64,000 nucleotides of DNA from Nocardioides guangzhouensis (GCF_004519545.1 NZ_SDKM01000018.1:1-64000); one strand, 5' to 3'. Positions 47,668 through 58,776 are shown, counted from the stretch's first letter. The notes: a model not told the origin generated them from the sequence alone. Numbers and translations: made by a program.

Positions 47668-48224
47668 TGGGCCGCGCGCCCGCCGAGGAGCACCGCGTCG
47701 TCGCGGCCACCTTCTCCGACCGCGTGCGGGGCACAGCCGACTGGGACGCCCTGGCGCCGGTCGACGGGTGGACCGCGCGCGACGTCATACGCCACCTCGT
47801 CGAGTGGTTCCCGGCCTTCCTCGAGGGCGGCGCCGGGATCGAGCTCCCCGCGGGCCCGTCGGTCGACGACGACCCGGTGGGCGCGTGGCGGGTGCAGACC
47901 GACGCGATCCAGGCGCTCCTCGACGACCCGGCCACCGCCGACGCCGAGCTCAGCAACCGGCACGTCGGCGTGGTCCCGCTGGACCGCGCGATCGACATGT
48001 TCTACACCAGCGACGTCTTCCTGCACACGTGGGACCTGGCCCGCGCCACCGGCCAGGACGAGACCCTCGACCCGGAGAAGTGCGCGGTGATGCTGGCCGG
48101 GATGGAGCCCATGGACGAGGTGCTACGGGCCTCCGGCCAGTACGGCCCGAAGGTGCCGGTCCCCGCCGACGCCGACGTGCAGACCCGCCTGCTGGGCTTC
48201 ATCGGGCGCGACCCGCTCGGCTGA
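47667..48224 (+). CDS. TIGR03086-like metal-binding (DinB/MDMPI-type) protein
   Basis: A 185-residue protein of the DinB/mycothiol-dependent maleylpyruvate isomerase-like fold. The opening VAATFSDRVRG and IRHLVEW, plus DVFLHTWDLARATG, hold the His ligands (H of HLVE and H of LHTWD) for a metal. Members use or protect mycothiol, and this genome makes it, but the substrate is unknown. The start overlaps the SRPBCC stop by one base. Third gene of the ArsR operon. Confidence 0.85.
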   Translation: MGRAPAEEHRVVAATFSDRVRGTADWDALAPVDGWTARDVIRHLVEWFPAFLEGGAGIELPAGPSVDDDPVGAWRVQTDAIQALLDDPATADAELSNRHVGVVPLDRAIDMFYTSDVFLHTWDLARATGQDETLDPEKCAVMLAGMEPMDEVLRASGQYGPKVPVPADADVQTRLLGFIGRDPLG

Positions 48225-48267
48225 TGGGTCGGTGCCCGCCCGGGCCGGTGACCTAGGGTGGGACTCC

Positions 48268-49071
48268 ATGTGGACCCGCACCCTGGCCGCCTCCGCCCTC
48301 GTGGTGGTGTGCTCGGTGGCCGGTGCCCTGCTCCCCGCGGGACCGGCCGAGGTGCCCACCACGACCCCGAGCGGTACGCCGGTGCAGCCGGCCGCGGCGC
48401 CCGGTCCGCTGGCCGGTCGGCTGATCGTGATCGACCCCGGCCACCAGCTCGGCAACCACAACTACCCGCGCAAGATCAGCAGGCTCGTGCCGGCCGGCGG
48501 GTTCAAGAAGCCGTGCAACACCACCGGCACCGCCACCCGCGGCGGGTACCCCGAGGCCACCATGGCCTTCCAGGTCGCCCGCGCCCTGAGGACCCGGCTC
48601 GAGGGCCTCGGCGCGGAGGTCCGGATGACCCGCTACCGGAACCGCCAGGACCTGTGGGGTCCGTGCGTCGACGTGCGCGGCCGGGCCGGCAACCGCGCCC
48701 ACGCCGACCTCAAGATCAGCATCCACGGCGACGGCTCCACGGCCTCTGGCGCCCGCGGCTTCCACGTCATCCGGCCCACCTCCCGCAAGGGCTGGACCGA
48801 CGACATCGCCCGATCCTCGCGCCACCTCGCGCTCGACGTCCGCGCCGGCCTGCACGCGCGGGGCATCCCCTACGCCAACTACATCGCCGGCGGCGACGGT
48901 CTCGACGCCCGCGGCGACCTCGGCACCCTCAACCTCTCCGACGTCCCGACCGTCATGGTCGAGCTCGGCAACATGCGCGCCGCCGTCGACGCCCGCCGGA
49001 TGACCACCCGCTCCGGCCGCGCGACGTACGCCGCGGGGCTGGTGCGCGGGATCCGGTCGTTCCTGGGCTGA
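48268..49071 (+). CDS. N-acetylmuramoyl-L-alanine amidase (Amidase_3), secreted
   Basis: A 267-residue exported zinc amidase that cleaves peptidoglycan. The signal peptide is residues 1-25 (LAASALVVVCSVAGALL). Zinc and catalytic residues are in VIDPGHQLG (His), GGYPEATMAF (Glu), ISIHGDGS (His) and VMVELGNMR (Glu). TAGGGT (48254-48259) eight bases before ATG 48268 indicates a near-leaderless start and excludes the longer frame. Confidence 0.92.
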   Translation: MWTRTLAASALVVVCSVAGALLPAGPAEVPTTTPSGTPVQPAAAPGPLAGRLIVIDPGHQLGNHNYPRKISRLVPAGGFKKPCNTTGTATRGGYPEATMAFQVARALRTRLEGLGAEVRMTRYRNRQDLWGPCVDVRGRAGNRAHADLKISIHGDGSTASGARGFHVIRPTSRKGWTDDIARSSRHLALDVRAGLHARGIPYANYIAGGDGLDARGDLGTLNLSDVPTVMVELGNMRAAVDARRMTTRSGRATYAAGLVRGIRSFLG

Positions 49072-49076
49072 GAGGA

Positions 49077-50654
49077 TCAGCCGTCGTCGCCGTCCGCGAT
49101 CCGGGCGTGCTCCTCGCGCAGCTGCCGCTTGAGGATCTTGCCGCTCGGGTTCTTCGGCAGCGCGTCGGCGACGACGACGTACTTCGGCCGCTTGTACGGC
49201 GCGAGCACGTCGCGCGCGTGGGCGAGGACGTCGCCAGCGGTGAGCTCGCTCCCGTCCTTCGGGACCACGACAGCGGTGACCGCCTCGACCCAACGGGGGT
49301 GGTCGACGCCGAAGACCGCGACCTCGGCGACGCCGTCGAGGCGGTAGAGCGCCTCCTCGACCTCGCGGCTGGCGACGTTCTCGCCGCCGGTCTTGATCAT
49401 GTCCTTCTTGCGGTCGACGACGTAGAGGCGGCCGTCCTCGTCGACGTACCCGAGATCGCCGGAGTGGAACCAGCCGCCCCGGAACGCCTCGGCGGTCTTC
49501 TCGTCGTTCCGGTGGTAGCCGAGGGTCGCGTGGGGGGAGCGGTGCACGATCTCGCCGACGGTCCCGGCCGGCACCTGCCGGTCCTCGTCGTCCACGATCC
49601 GGGTCTCGACGTTGAGCGCCGCCCGCCCGGCTGAGCCCGCGTGGGAGAGCTGCTCGGACGGGCCGAGCTGGGTGGCCAGCGGCGCCATCTCGGTCTGCCC
49701 GTAGAAGTTTCCAGAGGCGGACGTCGGGCAGTCGGGCCTGCATCTCCTTGAGGACCTCGACCGGCATCGGCGAGGCGCCGTAGTAGCCCTTCGCCAGCGA
49801 GGACAGGTCGGCGTCGTCGAAGCCGGGCGCGCGGAGCAGACCGATCCACACCGTCGGCGGAGCGAAGAACCTGGTGACGCGTTCCTGCTCGATGTTGCGC
49901 AGGATCGCGGCCGGGTCCGGCGCCGGCAGGATGACGCTGGTGGCGCCGAAGTAGATGTCGGGGCCGAGGAACACGTCGAGCTGTGCGCAGTGGTAGAGCG
50001 GCAGCGTGTGCAGCTCGACGTCGTCGGGGGAGAACTCGCCGTCGAGGGCGCAGGTGACGTACTGCCACATCAGCGACCGGCTCGACAGCAGCGCGCCCTT
50101 CGGCCGCGACTCGGTGCCGGAGGTGTACATCAGCCGCACCGGGTCGTCGTCCGCCACCGGTACGTCGGGCGCCCCGGGCGCGTGGTCGAACAGGCCGCCA
50201 CGTCGTCCCAGCCGGACGGGGCGCCGCCGATCGCGACCCGGTGCCGGACCGAGCCGGCGCTCGCGGCCAGCGCCTTGTCAGCGACGTCCGTCAGCGCCGC
50301 CTCGACCACGAACGCACTCGCCTCGCTGTGGTCGAGGATGAACGCGATCTCCTCGGGGCGGAGCATGAAGTTGACCGGAACCAGCACCACCCCGGCCCGT
50401 GCCGTCGCGAAGTCGAGGACCGCGAACTGCCAGCAGTTGTGGCTCAGCAGGGCCAGGCGGTCGCCTGTCGCGAGCCCGGCGTCGACGAGGGCGGCCGCGG
50501 TCCGGTCGACCAGGTCGTCGAACGCGGCGAAGGTGAGGCGCAGGTCGCCGTCGACGATGCCGACCTTGTCGGGGAGCCGGAGCGCGGTCCGGCGGGGCAG
50601 GTCGCCGAGCGACTGCGAGTGGGCGTGGCGGACGAGGTCGCTGGTGGACGTCGT
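49077..50654 (-). pseudogene. Broken acyl-CoA ligase (AMP-binding) gene
   Basis: Read across frames the product would be a roughly 520-residue fatty-acid-CoA ligase: RLTFAAFDDLVDRT, LMYTSGTESRPKG, FYGQTEMAPL, SGDLGYVDEDGRL and a C-terminal PKNPSGKILK. Three lesions are visible. A base is missing at about 50190-50191 (GCCTGTTCGACC where GCCTGGTTCGACC restores frame). A base is gained at 49708-49710 (GGAAACTTC where GGAACTTC restores it). No ATG, GTG or TTG opens the first frame, where only ACG ACG TCC follows a TGA (50658-50660). Clustering in one gene favours real decay over random errors, but homopolymer errors must be excluded. Confidence 0.8.
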
Positions 50655-50750
50655 GCCTCACCGTAGGCCGGGCCGGGCGGGCGCCGGAACCGTCCGACCG
50701 ACGGGCCGACCCGGGAATCAGCCGCGACGCAGGCGCGTTGGAGGCTGACG

Positions 50751-52115
50751 ATGACCGCCACCGACTGCACCCTCGACGTCGCCCGCCTTCCCGCAACCGC
50801 AACCGCCGTTCCGGTGGACGACTCGCGCCGGGTGTCGATACTGCTCGGTGCCCTGTTCGGGCTGGCCGGCATGGGCTCGTCGTCCGCGGCGGTGGCGCTG
50901 CCGATCCTCGGCCCGGACCTCGGCGTCTCGTCCGGGATCGCGGCGTGGACGATCAGCCTCTACGTGCTGATGCTCGCGGTCACCACGGCGGTCTACGGCC
51001 GGATCTCCGACCTGGTCGGCACCCGGCTCCCGCTGCTGGCCGGGCTGGTCCTGATGTCCGTCGGCGCGATGGTCGCCGCCCTGGCCCCGAGCTTCGGCGT
51101 CCTCCTTGGCGCCCGGGTGCTGCAGGGCGCCGGTGCCGCCGCCGTGCCGACCCTCGGCGTCGCGATCCTTTCGCAGCGCTACCACGGGTCGGTGCGCGGC
51201 CTGGCGTTCGGCCGGCTCGCCGGCACCGCCGCCGCGATCAGCTGCCTGGGCCCGCTCGCCGGTGGCGCGGTCGAGGGACTGCTCGGCTGGCGCGCGGTGA
51301 TGGCGCTGCCCATCCTCGGCATGGCTGTCGTCCCGTTCCTGTGGCGCGCGCTCACCGACGAGGGCAGCGGCGCCACCCTCGACGTCCTCGGTGCGCTCCT
51401 GGTCGCGCTGACCGCGGCCGGCATGGTGCTGCTCGTGCAGTCGCCGTCGGCCGGGCTCGTGGTCGCCGTCGTCGGCGCCGGGCTGCTGGTGCTCGGCGTC
51501 CCCGCCGTCACCGTGTCCGTACGCCGCCGCCCGCACGGCTTCCTGCCGCTCTCGGTGGTCCGCAACGCCCTCGTGGTGCGCAGCGCGATCGCCGCGGCCG
51601 CCGTACCGGCCTCCTGGTTCGCGCTGCTCATCGCGATGCCGGCGGTGCTGCTCGACCACGGCTGGGAGGCCTGGCAGGTCGGGCTCGCGATGCTGCCCAG
51701 CGGCATCGTCGCACTCGCCGTACCCCGTGTCGCCGGGCCGCTGCTCGGCCGGATCGGCTCGGGTCGCTCCCTCGCGACCGCCGCCGTGGTGGCGTCGGTC
51801 GCCCTGCTGGTCGCCTCCCTCGGTGCGCACTGGGTCAACGCGCCGCTGCTGGTGGTCGCGATCGTCCTCGTCACCTTCGCGTTCGGCCTCGGCCAGCCGG
51901 CGCTCAGCGCCGCGGTCGGCGATGCCGTCGAGCCCGACGTGCGTGGCGTGGCGCTCGGGGTGGCCACCCTGCTCTTCCTCGTCGGCGGCAGCATCGGCTC
52001 CGCTGTCGTGGCAGGCCTGAGCGGCACCCTCGGCCTCGGTGGCGCGGTCGCCGCCCTCGCCGTCCTCCCGGTGCTGGGCCTGCTGGTCCTGGCACCGACC
52101 CTGCGCCGCGCCTGA
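50751..52115 (+). CDS. MFS transporter (DHA2-like drug exporter type)
   Basis: A 454-residue integral membrane protein with about 12-14 segments. Recognisable MFS loops include YGRISDLVGTRLPLLAGLVL between segments 2 and 3 and the ARVLQGAGAAAVPTLGVAIL segment. Family members export drugs or metabolites by proton antiport. It lies divergent from the broken ligase and shares no operon; a GTTGGAGG-type sequence precedes the ATG. Substrate unknown. Confidence 0.9.
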   Translation: MTATDCTLDVARLPATATAVPVDDSRRVSILLGALFGLAGMGSSSAAVALPILGPDLGVSSGIAAWTISLYVLMLAVTTAVYGRISDLVGTRLPLLAGLVLMSVGAMVAALAPSFGVLLGARVLQGAGAAAVPTLGVAILSQRYHGSVRGLAFGRLAGTAAAISCLGPLAGGAVEGLLGWRAVMALPILGMAVVPFLWRALTDEGSGATLDVLGALLVALTAAGMVLLVQSPSAGLVVAVVGAGLLVLGVPAVTVSVRRRPHGFLPLSVVRNALVVRSAIAAAAVPASWFALLIAMPAVLLDHGWEAWQVGLAMLPSGIVALAVPRVAGPLLGRIGSGRSLATAAVVASVALLVASLGAHWVNAPLLVVAIVLVTFAFGLGQPALSAAVGDAVEPDVRGVALGVATLLFLVGGSIGSAVVAGLSGTLGLGGAVAALAVLPVLGLLVLAPTLRRA

Positions 52116-52237
52116 CCGCAACGTGATACGACCTGGCCGCCCCGACGACGCCCCGACGACCAGCTCGGATGACTTTGGGGCGGACGTCGTACGAGATGGC
52201 TTCCCGAGCAACCAGTGCGTATGTCGTCCCGCGACAG

Positions 52238-54133
<1,896 letters not shown>

Positions 54134-54239
54134 GCGGAGGCCGTCTGCTTTCGGGTCGAGGGGTTCGCGAGTGCGAGCCGCCATCCTATCGGCGGGCGCG
54201 GGCCCGGACCGAAACGCGGCAGCCCCTTGTCGGCGTACT

Positions 54240-54259
54240 CCGTAAGTAGTAACTTACGG
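54240..54259. promoter_or_regulatory. ArsR operator CCGTAAG-N6-CTTACGG
   Basis: A perfect 7-6-7 inverted repeat ending three bases before the ArsR GTG start. Adjacent GTAAG repeats extend it. Fits autorepression. Confidence 0.75.
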
Positions 54260-54262
54260 TAA

Positions 54263-54565
54263 GTGCAGACTTACCAGGATGGGCTGGCGGCGCTCGGCGA
54301 CCCGACCCGCCGCGCCATCTTCGAGCTGCTCGCCGAGGGCCCGACGCCCGTCGGCGAGCTCGCCGCGCTCCTGCCGGTGAGCCGGCCCGCCGTCTCGCAG
54401 CACCTCCGGGTGCTCACCGAGGCCGGGCTGGTCCGGGTGCGGGCCGAGGGCACGCGGCGGCTCTACCACCTGGACCCGGCCGGCCTGGCCGCGGTCCGGG
54501 ACTACCTCGACCGGTTCTGGGCGCGCGCCCTGGCCGACTTCAAGACCGCCGTGGAGGAGTCATGA
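54263..54565 (+). CDS. ArsR-family repressor 2
   Basis: A 100-residue winged-helix repressor: GLAALGDPTRRAIFELLAEG, PVSRPAVSQHLRVLTEAGLV, without metal-binding cysteines. It starts at GTG. It overlaps the SRPBCC gene (ATGA), forming the same ArsR-SRPBCC arrangement as at 46.8 kb, though its operator sequence differs. Confidence 0.9.
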   Translation: MQTYQDGLAALGDPTRRAIFELLAEGPTPVGELAALLPVSRPAVSQHLRVLTEAGLVRVRAEGTRRLYHLDPAGLAAVRDYLDRFWARALADFKTAVEES

Positions 54566-55017
54566 CGATCGTCCCCGTACGCCGCGAGGTGGTCGTCGCG
54601 GCCCCGCAGGAGAAGGCGTTCGACGTGTTCGTGCGCCGCATGGGCTCGTGGTGGAACCCCGCCCACAGCATCGGCGAGGAGGACCTGGCCGACGTCGTCG
54701 TCGAGCCGCACGTCGGCGGTCGCTGGCTGGAGGTGGGCAGCGGCGGCACGACGTGCCCGTGGGGCCGGGTGCTGGTCTGGGAGCCGCCGGAGCGGGTGGT
54801 GCTCACCTGGCAGCTTGACACCCAGTGGGAGTACGCCGCCGACCTCGAGACCGAGGTCGAGGTGCGGTTCGTCGTCGTGGACGAGGGCACCACCCGGGTC
54901 GAGCTGGAGCACCGCAACCTCGAGGCGTTCGGCGACGGCGCGGCGGAGATGCGCGTCACCTTCGACTCCGACGGCGGGTGGAACGGCCTGCTCGCGCGGT
55001 ACGCCGAGGCCACCTGA
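54562..55017 (+). CDS. SRPBCC-domain protein 2
   Basis: A 151-residue AHSA1/START-like protein: REVVVAAPQEKAFDVFVRRM, WWNPAHSI, WEPPERVVLTW, and a C-terminal DGGWNGLLARYAE helix. Ligand unknown. Together with the ArsR partner it likely forms a ligand-responsive pair; it ends 31 bp before a flavin enzyme gene with its own promoter. Confidence 0.88.
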   Translation: MTIVPVRREVVVAAPQEKAFDVFVRRMGSWWNPAHSIGEEDLADVVVEPHVGGRWLEVGSGGTTCPWGRVLVWEPPERVVLTWQLDTQWEYAADLETEVEVRFVVVDEGTTRVELEHRNLEAFGDGAAEMRVTFDSDGGWNGLLARYAEAT

Positions 55018-55048
55018 CCGGTTCCCCCCGCCGCCTAGGGTGGGGGGC

Positions 55049-55522
55049 ATGGTCACCATCGCCACCACCACCCGGGTCGACCGCGAGGCGCTCCTCGACT
55101 TCGTGCGCGACCGCCACCGGTTCACGCTGATGACGATGCGCCGGGACGGACGACCGCAGCTCTCGCCGGTCACCGGTGGCGTCGACGCGGACGGCCACCT
55201 CGTGGTCTCGACGTACCCCGACCGCGCCAAGGCCGTGAACCTCCGTCGCAACCCGGCGACGTCCGTGCTGGTGCACTCCGACGAGTGGAGCGGCCCCTAC
55301 GTGCAGGTGCACGGGACCGCCGAGGTCCTCGACATGCCCGACAAGGCGGCCGAGGACGGTCTGGTGGAGTACTTCCGCTGCATCTCGGGCGAGCACCCCG
55401 ACTGGGAGGAGTACCGCCAGGCGATGCGGCGCCAGGGCAAGTCGCTGATCAGGATCACCGTCGACGACTGGGGCCCGATCGCGACCGGCGGGTTCCCACC
55501 GGACCGGGCCCCGCAGGGCTGA
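55049..55522 (+). CDS. PPOX-class F420-dependent oxidoreductase
   Basis: A 157-residue flavin/deazaflavin-binding split-barrel enzyme. The pattern VRDRHRFTLMTMRRDGRPQL SPV then DRAKAVNLRRNPATSVLVHS fits F420-dependent members common in actinobacteria. The ATG at 55049 is seven bases after TAGGGT (55036-55041), a leaderless promoter, which fixes the start. Substrate unknown. Confidence 0.9.
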   Translation: MVTIATTTRVDREALLDFVRDRHRFTLMTMRRDGRPQLSPVTGGVDADGHLVVSTYPDRAKAVNLRRNPATSVLVHSDEWSGPYVQVHGTAEVLDMPDKAAEDGLVEYFRCISGEHPDWEEYRQAMRRQGKSLIRITVDDWGPIATGGFPPDRAPQG

Positions 55523-55579
55523 CGGGTCCGAGGGGGCCGGACCGTGGCGTCCGTCGCTGGGCTGGGGTTGCCCGGGGGC

Positions 55580-56926
55580 ATGTCTCGGATCCCGCTGCAC
55601 TGCTTCGTCCCGCCGTACCTCCTCCGCCAGGTCGCCTCCTCCGTCGGCCTGGGGGTCGCCGTCGACCCGTACGCCGCCGACTGCTGCGGGCGCACGCTGC
55701 GCATCGACGAGTCGTTCCGGGCCGCCCGGGCGTCGTCGGCCGACTGGCGGGTGGCCGAGGGCGAGGAGGCGCTGTCCGGTCCTGCCTGGACCGTCCACAC
55801 CGCGGGCAACGCCGCCACCCTGCCGGGCACCCCGGTCCGCACCGCCGACGACGCCGAGGCGTCCGGTGACGTCGCGGTCGACGAGGCCTGGGACGGCGTA
55901 GCCGGCTCGCTGGCGATGTTCCGCGAGATCTACGGCCGCGACTCCTACGACGGCCGCGGCGCGCACGTGTCGGCCACCGTGCACTACGAGCAGGACTACG
56001 ACAACGCCTTCTGGGACGGCTCACAGCTGGTGTTCGGCGACGGCGACGGTCGCATCTTCGACCGGTTCACCAGGCCCGTCGACGTGCTGGGCCACGAGTT
56101 CACGCACGCCGTCACCGAGCACACCGCCGGGCTGGTCTACGAGGGCCAGTCGGGGGCGCTCAACGAGTCGGTCTCCGACGTGTTCGCGGCCTGCCTCAAG
56201 CAGCGTGTGCTCGGCCAGACCGCCGACCAGGGTGACTGGCTGATCGGCGCCGGGCTGTTCCTCCCGTCCGTCCACGGGCAGGCGCTGCGCTCGATGAGTG
56301 CTCCGGGCACGGCGTACGACGACCCGGCGCTGGGCAAGGACCCGCAGCCCGCCGACATGTCCGGCTACGTCGACACCACCGACGACAACGGCGGCGTGCA
56401 CATCAACTCCGGCATCCCCAACCGCGCCTTCCACCTCGCTGCCACCGCGATCGGCGGTTCGTCGGCGGAGGGGGCCGGCCGGATCTGGTACGCCGCGCTG
56501 GGCAGCGTCGCCCCCGACGTCGACTTCACCGGGTTCGCCGACGCCACGGTGGCCGCGGCCGGGGAGCACGCCGACGCGATCCGGGCCGCGTGGGAGACCG
56601 TCGGTGTCCTCGGCGGCCCGGGGGCCGGCCCCGGTCCGGCCCCGGTGCCGGTCGGCGCCGACGTCGTCGAGGTACGCCGCTCCGGCGGTTTCGCCGGCCG
56701 CACGGTGACCGGCACCCTCGACCTGGCGGGCGACGACCCTCGGGTCGCCGAGGTGCGCGGCCTGCTCGACCGGGTCGACCTGGCCGCCGTCGCCGGCGGT
56801 CGCATGCACCCCGACGCCTTCGTCTACGACATCCGGGTCGGTGAACGCTCGGTCCGCGTGGTCGGCAGCGACCTCCCCGACGACCTCCGCCGGCTGGCCG
56901 AGCTCGTGCTCGCCGACGAGCGCTGA
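55580..56926 (+). CDS. Protealysin-like M4 metalloprotease with fused emfourin-like domain
   Basis: A 448-residue zinc protease without a signal peptide. The short N-terminal part carries a PPYLL motif, as in protealysin-type propeptides. The catalytic core has the zinc motif GHEFTHAVTEH (His172, Glu173), a third ligand in GALNESVSDVF (Glu196) and catalytic His274 in GGVHINSGIPN. After a Gly/Pro-rich linker, residues about 362-448 resemble emfourin, the protealysin inhibitor (EVRRSGGFAGR through LPDDLRRLAELVL). So enzyme and inhibitor appear fused. The assignment of the inhibitor part is by pattern only. The ATG at 55580 has GGGGG upstream. Confidence 0.85.
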   Translation: MSRIPLHCFVPPYLLRQVASSVGLGVAVDPYAADCCGRTLRIDESFRAARASSADWRVAEGEEALSGPAWTVHTAGNAATLPGTPVRTADDAEASGDVAVDEAWDGVAGSLAMFREIYGRDSYDGRGAHVSATVHYEQDYDNAFWDGSQLVFGDGDGRIFDRFTRPVDVLGHEFTHAVTEHTAGLVYEGQSGALNESVSDVFAACLKQRVLGQTADQGDWLIGAGLFLPSVHGQALRSMSAPGTAYDDPALGKDPQPADMSGYVDTTDDNGGVHINSGIPNRAFHLAATAIGGSSAEGAGRIWYAALGSVAPDVDFTGFADATVAAAGEHADAIRAAWETVGVLGGPGAGPGPAPVPVGADVVEVRRSGGFAGRTVTGTLDLAGDDPRVAEVRGLLDRVDLAAVAGGRMHPDAFVYDIRVGERSVRVVGSDLPDDLRRLAELVLADER

Positions 56927-56952
56927 CCGGAGCCGACCGGAAGGGAGCACCC

Positions 56953-57266
56953 CTGCGCGTCGTGGTCGTCAACCACCTCACCCTCGACGGCGTCCTGCAG
57001 GGGCCGGGACGTCCCGACGAGGACACCCGCCACGGGTTCCGGCGCGGTGGTGGGCTCAGCAGGCAGCGGCCGATCCAGCCATCGGCACCGCCCTCGGCGA
57101 GCGGATGGGACCTGAGTTCTGCTGGCTGTTCGGCCGGCGGAGCTACGAGGAGATGCTCGGCCACTGGAACGCGGTGGGAGGTCCCGGCGACGACACCACG
57201 GAGCGGAGGCTCGTCGACAGCTCCTCAACGTCGACGGGCATGATCATGGCGACGTACCGCCCCTGA
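56953..57266 (+). pseudogene. Remnant of a RibD/dihydrofolate-reductase-like gene
   Basis: The reading frame starts at a CTG (AAGGGAG in front) or GTG 56962: VVVNHLTLDGVLQGPGRPDE, then HGFRRGG. A missing base near 57048-57052 shifts it: the continuation WAQQAAADPAIGTALGERMG, then FCWLFGRRSYEEMLGHWNAV, is in another frame. After about 100 residues the sequence stops at 57264-57266, where family members have another 80-100 residues. It is therefore frameshifted and truncated at the 3' end. Confidence 0.75.
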
Positions 57267-57300
57267 GCATCTCGACGGACCGGCCGGGGCGAGGGTCGGA

Positions 57301-57990
57301 TCAGGCCAGCGCGCGGTCCAGCGCGGCGGCGACGTGCAGCGTCGTGCACGGGAAGACGGGGATGTCGACGTCCGGCTGCTTCACCAGCAGCTCGAGCTCG
57401 GTGCAACCGAGCAGCACGCCGCCGACGCCGGCGTCCCACAGCTCGTCGATGATCTCGACCACCCGGCTGCGGGTGCGCGGCAGCACGTGCCCGTGCACGA
57501 GCTCCTCGTAGATCGCAGAGTTGAGCCACTCGTGGTGCTCGGCGGCGGGCACGACCGTCTTCACGCCGTGGGTGGCGAGCCGCTCGGTGAAGAACGCGTC
57601 CTCCATCGCGACCTTGGTGCCGATGAAGCCGACCGTGGTCACGCCCTGCGCCACGCAGGCCCGGGCGACCACGTCGCCGAGGTGGACCAGCGGGATCCCG
57701 ACCGCTGCCTCCACCTGGTCGGCGACCTTGTGGAACGTGGTGGTGCAGAGCATCAGGAAGTCGGCGCCGGCGCGCTCGACCCCCCGGGCGGCCTCGGCGA
57801 GCAGCTCGCCGATCTGCTGCCAGCGCTCCTCGTCCTCGAGGTGGGTGACCTCGGCGAAGTCGACGGTGCTCAGCACGAGCTTGGGCGAGGACAGTCCGCC
57901 CAGCCGCTGCTGCACGCCGAGGTTGAGGTCGCGGTAGTAGACGGCGCTGCTCTCCCAGCTCATGCCGCCGATCAGTCCGATGGTCTCCAC
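57301..57990 (-). CDS. Aspartate/glutamate racemase family protein
   Basis: A 229-residue racemase-like protein. The first Cys is in MLCTTTFHK and the second in LLGCTELELL, the two-base pair of the family; the normal CNT motif is replaced by CTT. The opening IGLIGGMSWESSAVYYRDLN is typical. It uses no cofactor. The start is GTG 57990. It is followed in the same direction by nothing closer than the pseudogene; an SDR gene lies 39 bp upstream. Confidence 0.92.
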   Translation of the reverse strand: METIGLIGGMSWESSAVYYRDLNLGVQQRLGGLSSPKLVLSTVDFAEVTHLEDEERWQQIGELLAEAARGVERAGADFLMLCTTTFHKVADQVEAAVGIPLVHLGDVVARACVAQGVTTVGFIGTKVAMEDAFFTERLATHGVKTVVPAAEHHEWLNSAIYEELVHGHVLPRTRSRVVEIIDELWDAGVGGVLLGCTELELLVKQPDVDIPVFPCTTLHVAAALDRALA

Positions 57991-58029
57991 GTCGGCAGTC
58001 TGCCACTGGCAACCGTGGTCGTGCCCGGC

Positions 58030-58776
58030 TCAGTTCACCCGGTGGACCTTGTGCTGCGCGGCCTGGGCGCGCGGCCGGATCACCAGCTCGTCGATGTTCA
58101 CGTGGCTGGGCCGGGTCGCGACCCACGCGACGGCGTCGGCGACGTCCTCGGCCAGCAGCGGGTCGGGTACGCCGGCGTACACGGCGTCAGCCTTCTCCCG
58201 GTCTCCCGCGAACCGCACCATCGCGAACTCGTCGGTGCGCACCATGCCCGGTGCGATCTCGGAGATCCGGATCGGCTCGCCGACCAGCTCGAGCCGCAGG
58301 GTCTCGGTCAGCACCTGGGTGCCGTGCTTCGCCGCGGTGTAGCCGCCGCCGCCCTCGTAGGCGATCCGCCCGGCGGTGGAGCCCATGTTGACGATCAACG
58401 CGTCTCCGCTGGCGCGGAGCGCCGGGAGCAGGGCCTGGGTGACGTGAAGGGTGCCGAGCACGTTGACGTCGTACATCGCGCGCCACTGCTCGGGGTCGGC
58501 CTTCTCGACCGGGTCGGAGCCGAACGCGCCGCCGGCGTTGTTGACCAGCACGTGCACGACCGGGCCGGCGGCCTCGGCGAGCCCGGCGACCGAGGTGGCG
58601 TCGGTGACGTCGCAGGTGACCGCGAGGCCGTCGATCTCCGCGGCCAGCTCGGCCACCCGGTCCGCGCGGCGTGCGGCGCAGACCACCCGGAACCCTTCGG
58701 CCGCGAGCGCCCGGGCGGTGGCCGCCCCGATCCCGCTGGAGGCCCCGGTCACCACGGCAGTGCGCTGCGTTCCCAT
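58030..58776 (-). CDS. Short-chain dehydrogenase/reductase
   Basis: A 248-residue classical SDR. TGASSGIG binds NAD(P), NNAG stabilises the fold, the catalytic Ser is in NMGSTAGR and Tyr-Lys in YTAAKH. The cofactor loop VCAARRADR suggests NADP(H). Substrate is not indicated. It is upstream of the racemase on the same strand, so the two may be co-transcribed. Confidence 0.93.
   Translation of the reverse strand: MGTQRTAVVTGASSGIGAATARALAAEGFRVVCAARRADRVAELAAEIDGLAVTCDVTDATSVAGLAEAAGPVVHVLVNNAGGAFGSDPVEKADPEQWRAMYDVNVLGTLHVTQALLPALRASGDALIVNMGSTAGRIAYEGGGGYTAAKHGTQVLTETLRLELVGEPIRISEIAPGMVRTDEFAMVRFAGDREKADAVYAGVPDPLLAEDVADAVAWVATRPSHVNIDELVIRPRAQAAQHKVHRVN

Noticed and set aside
52116..52237. 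Regulatory or repeat content in the MFS-typA gap
   Set aside because: Only weak GTCGTACGAG-like similarity between short words; no stem longer than six base pairs noted.
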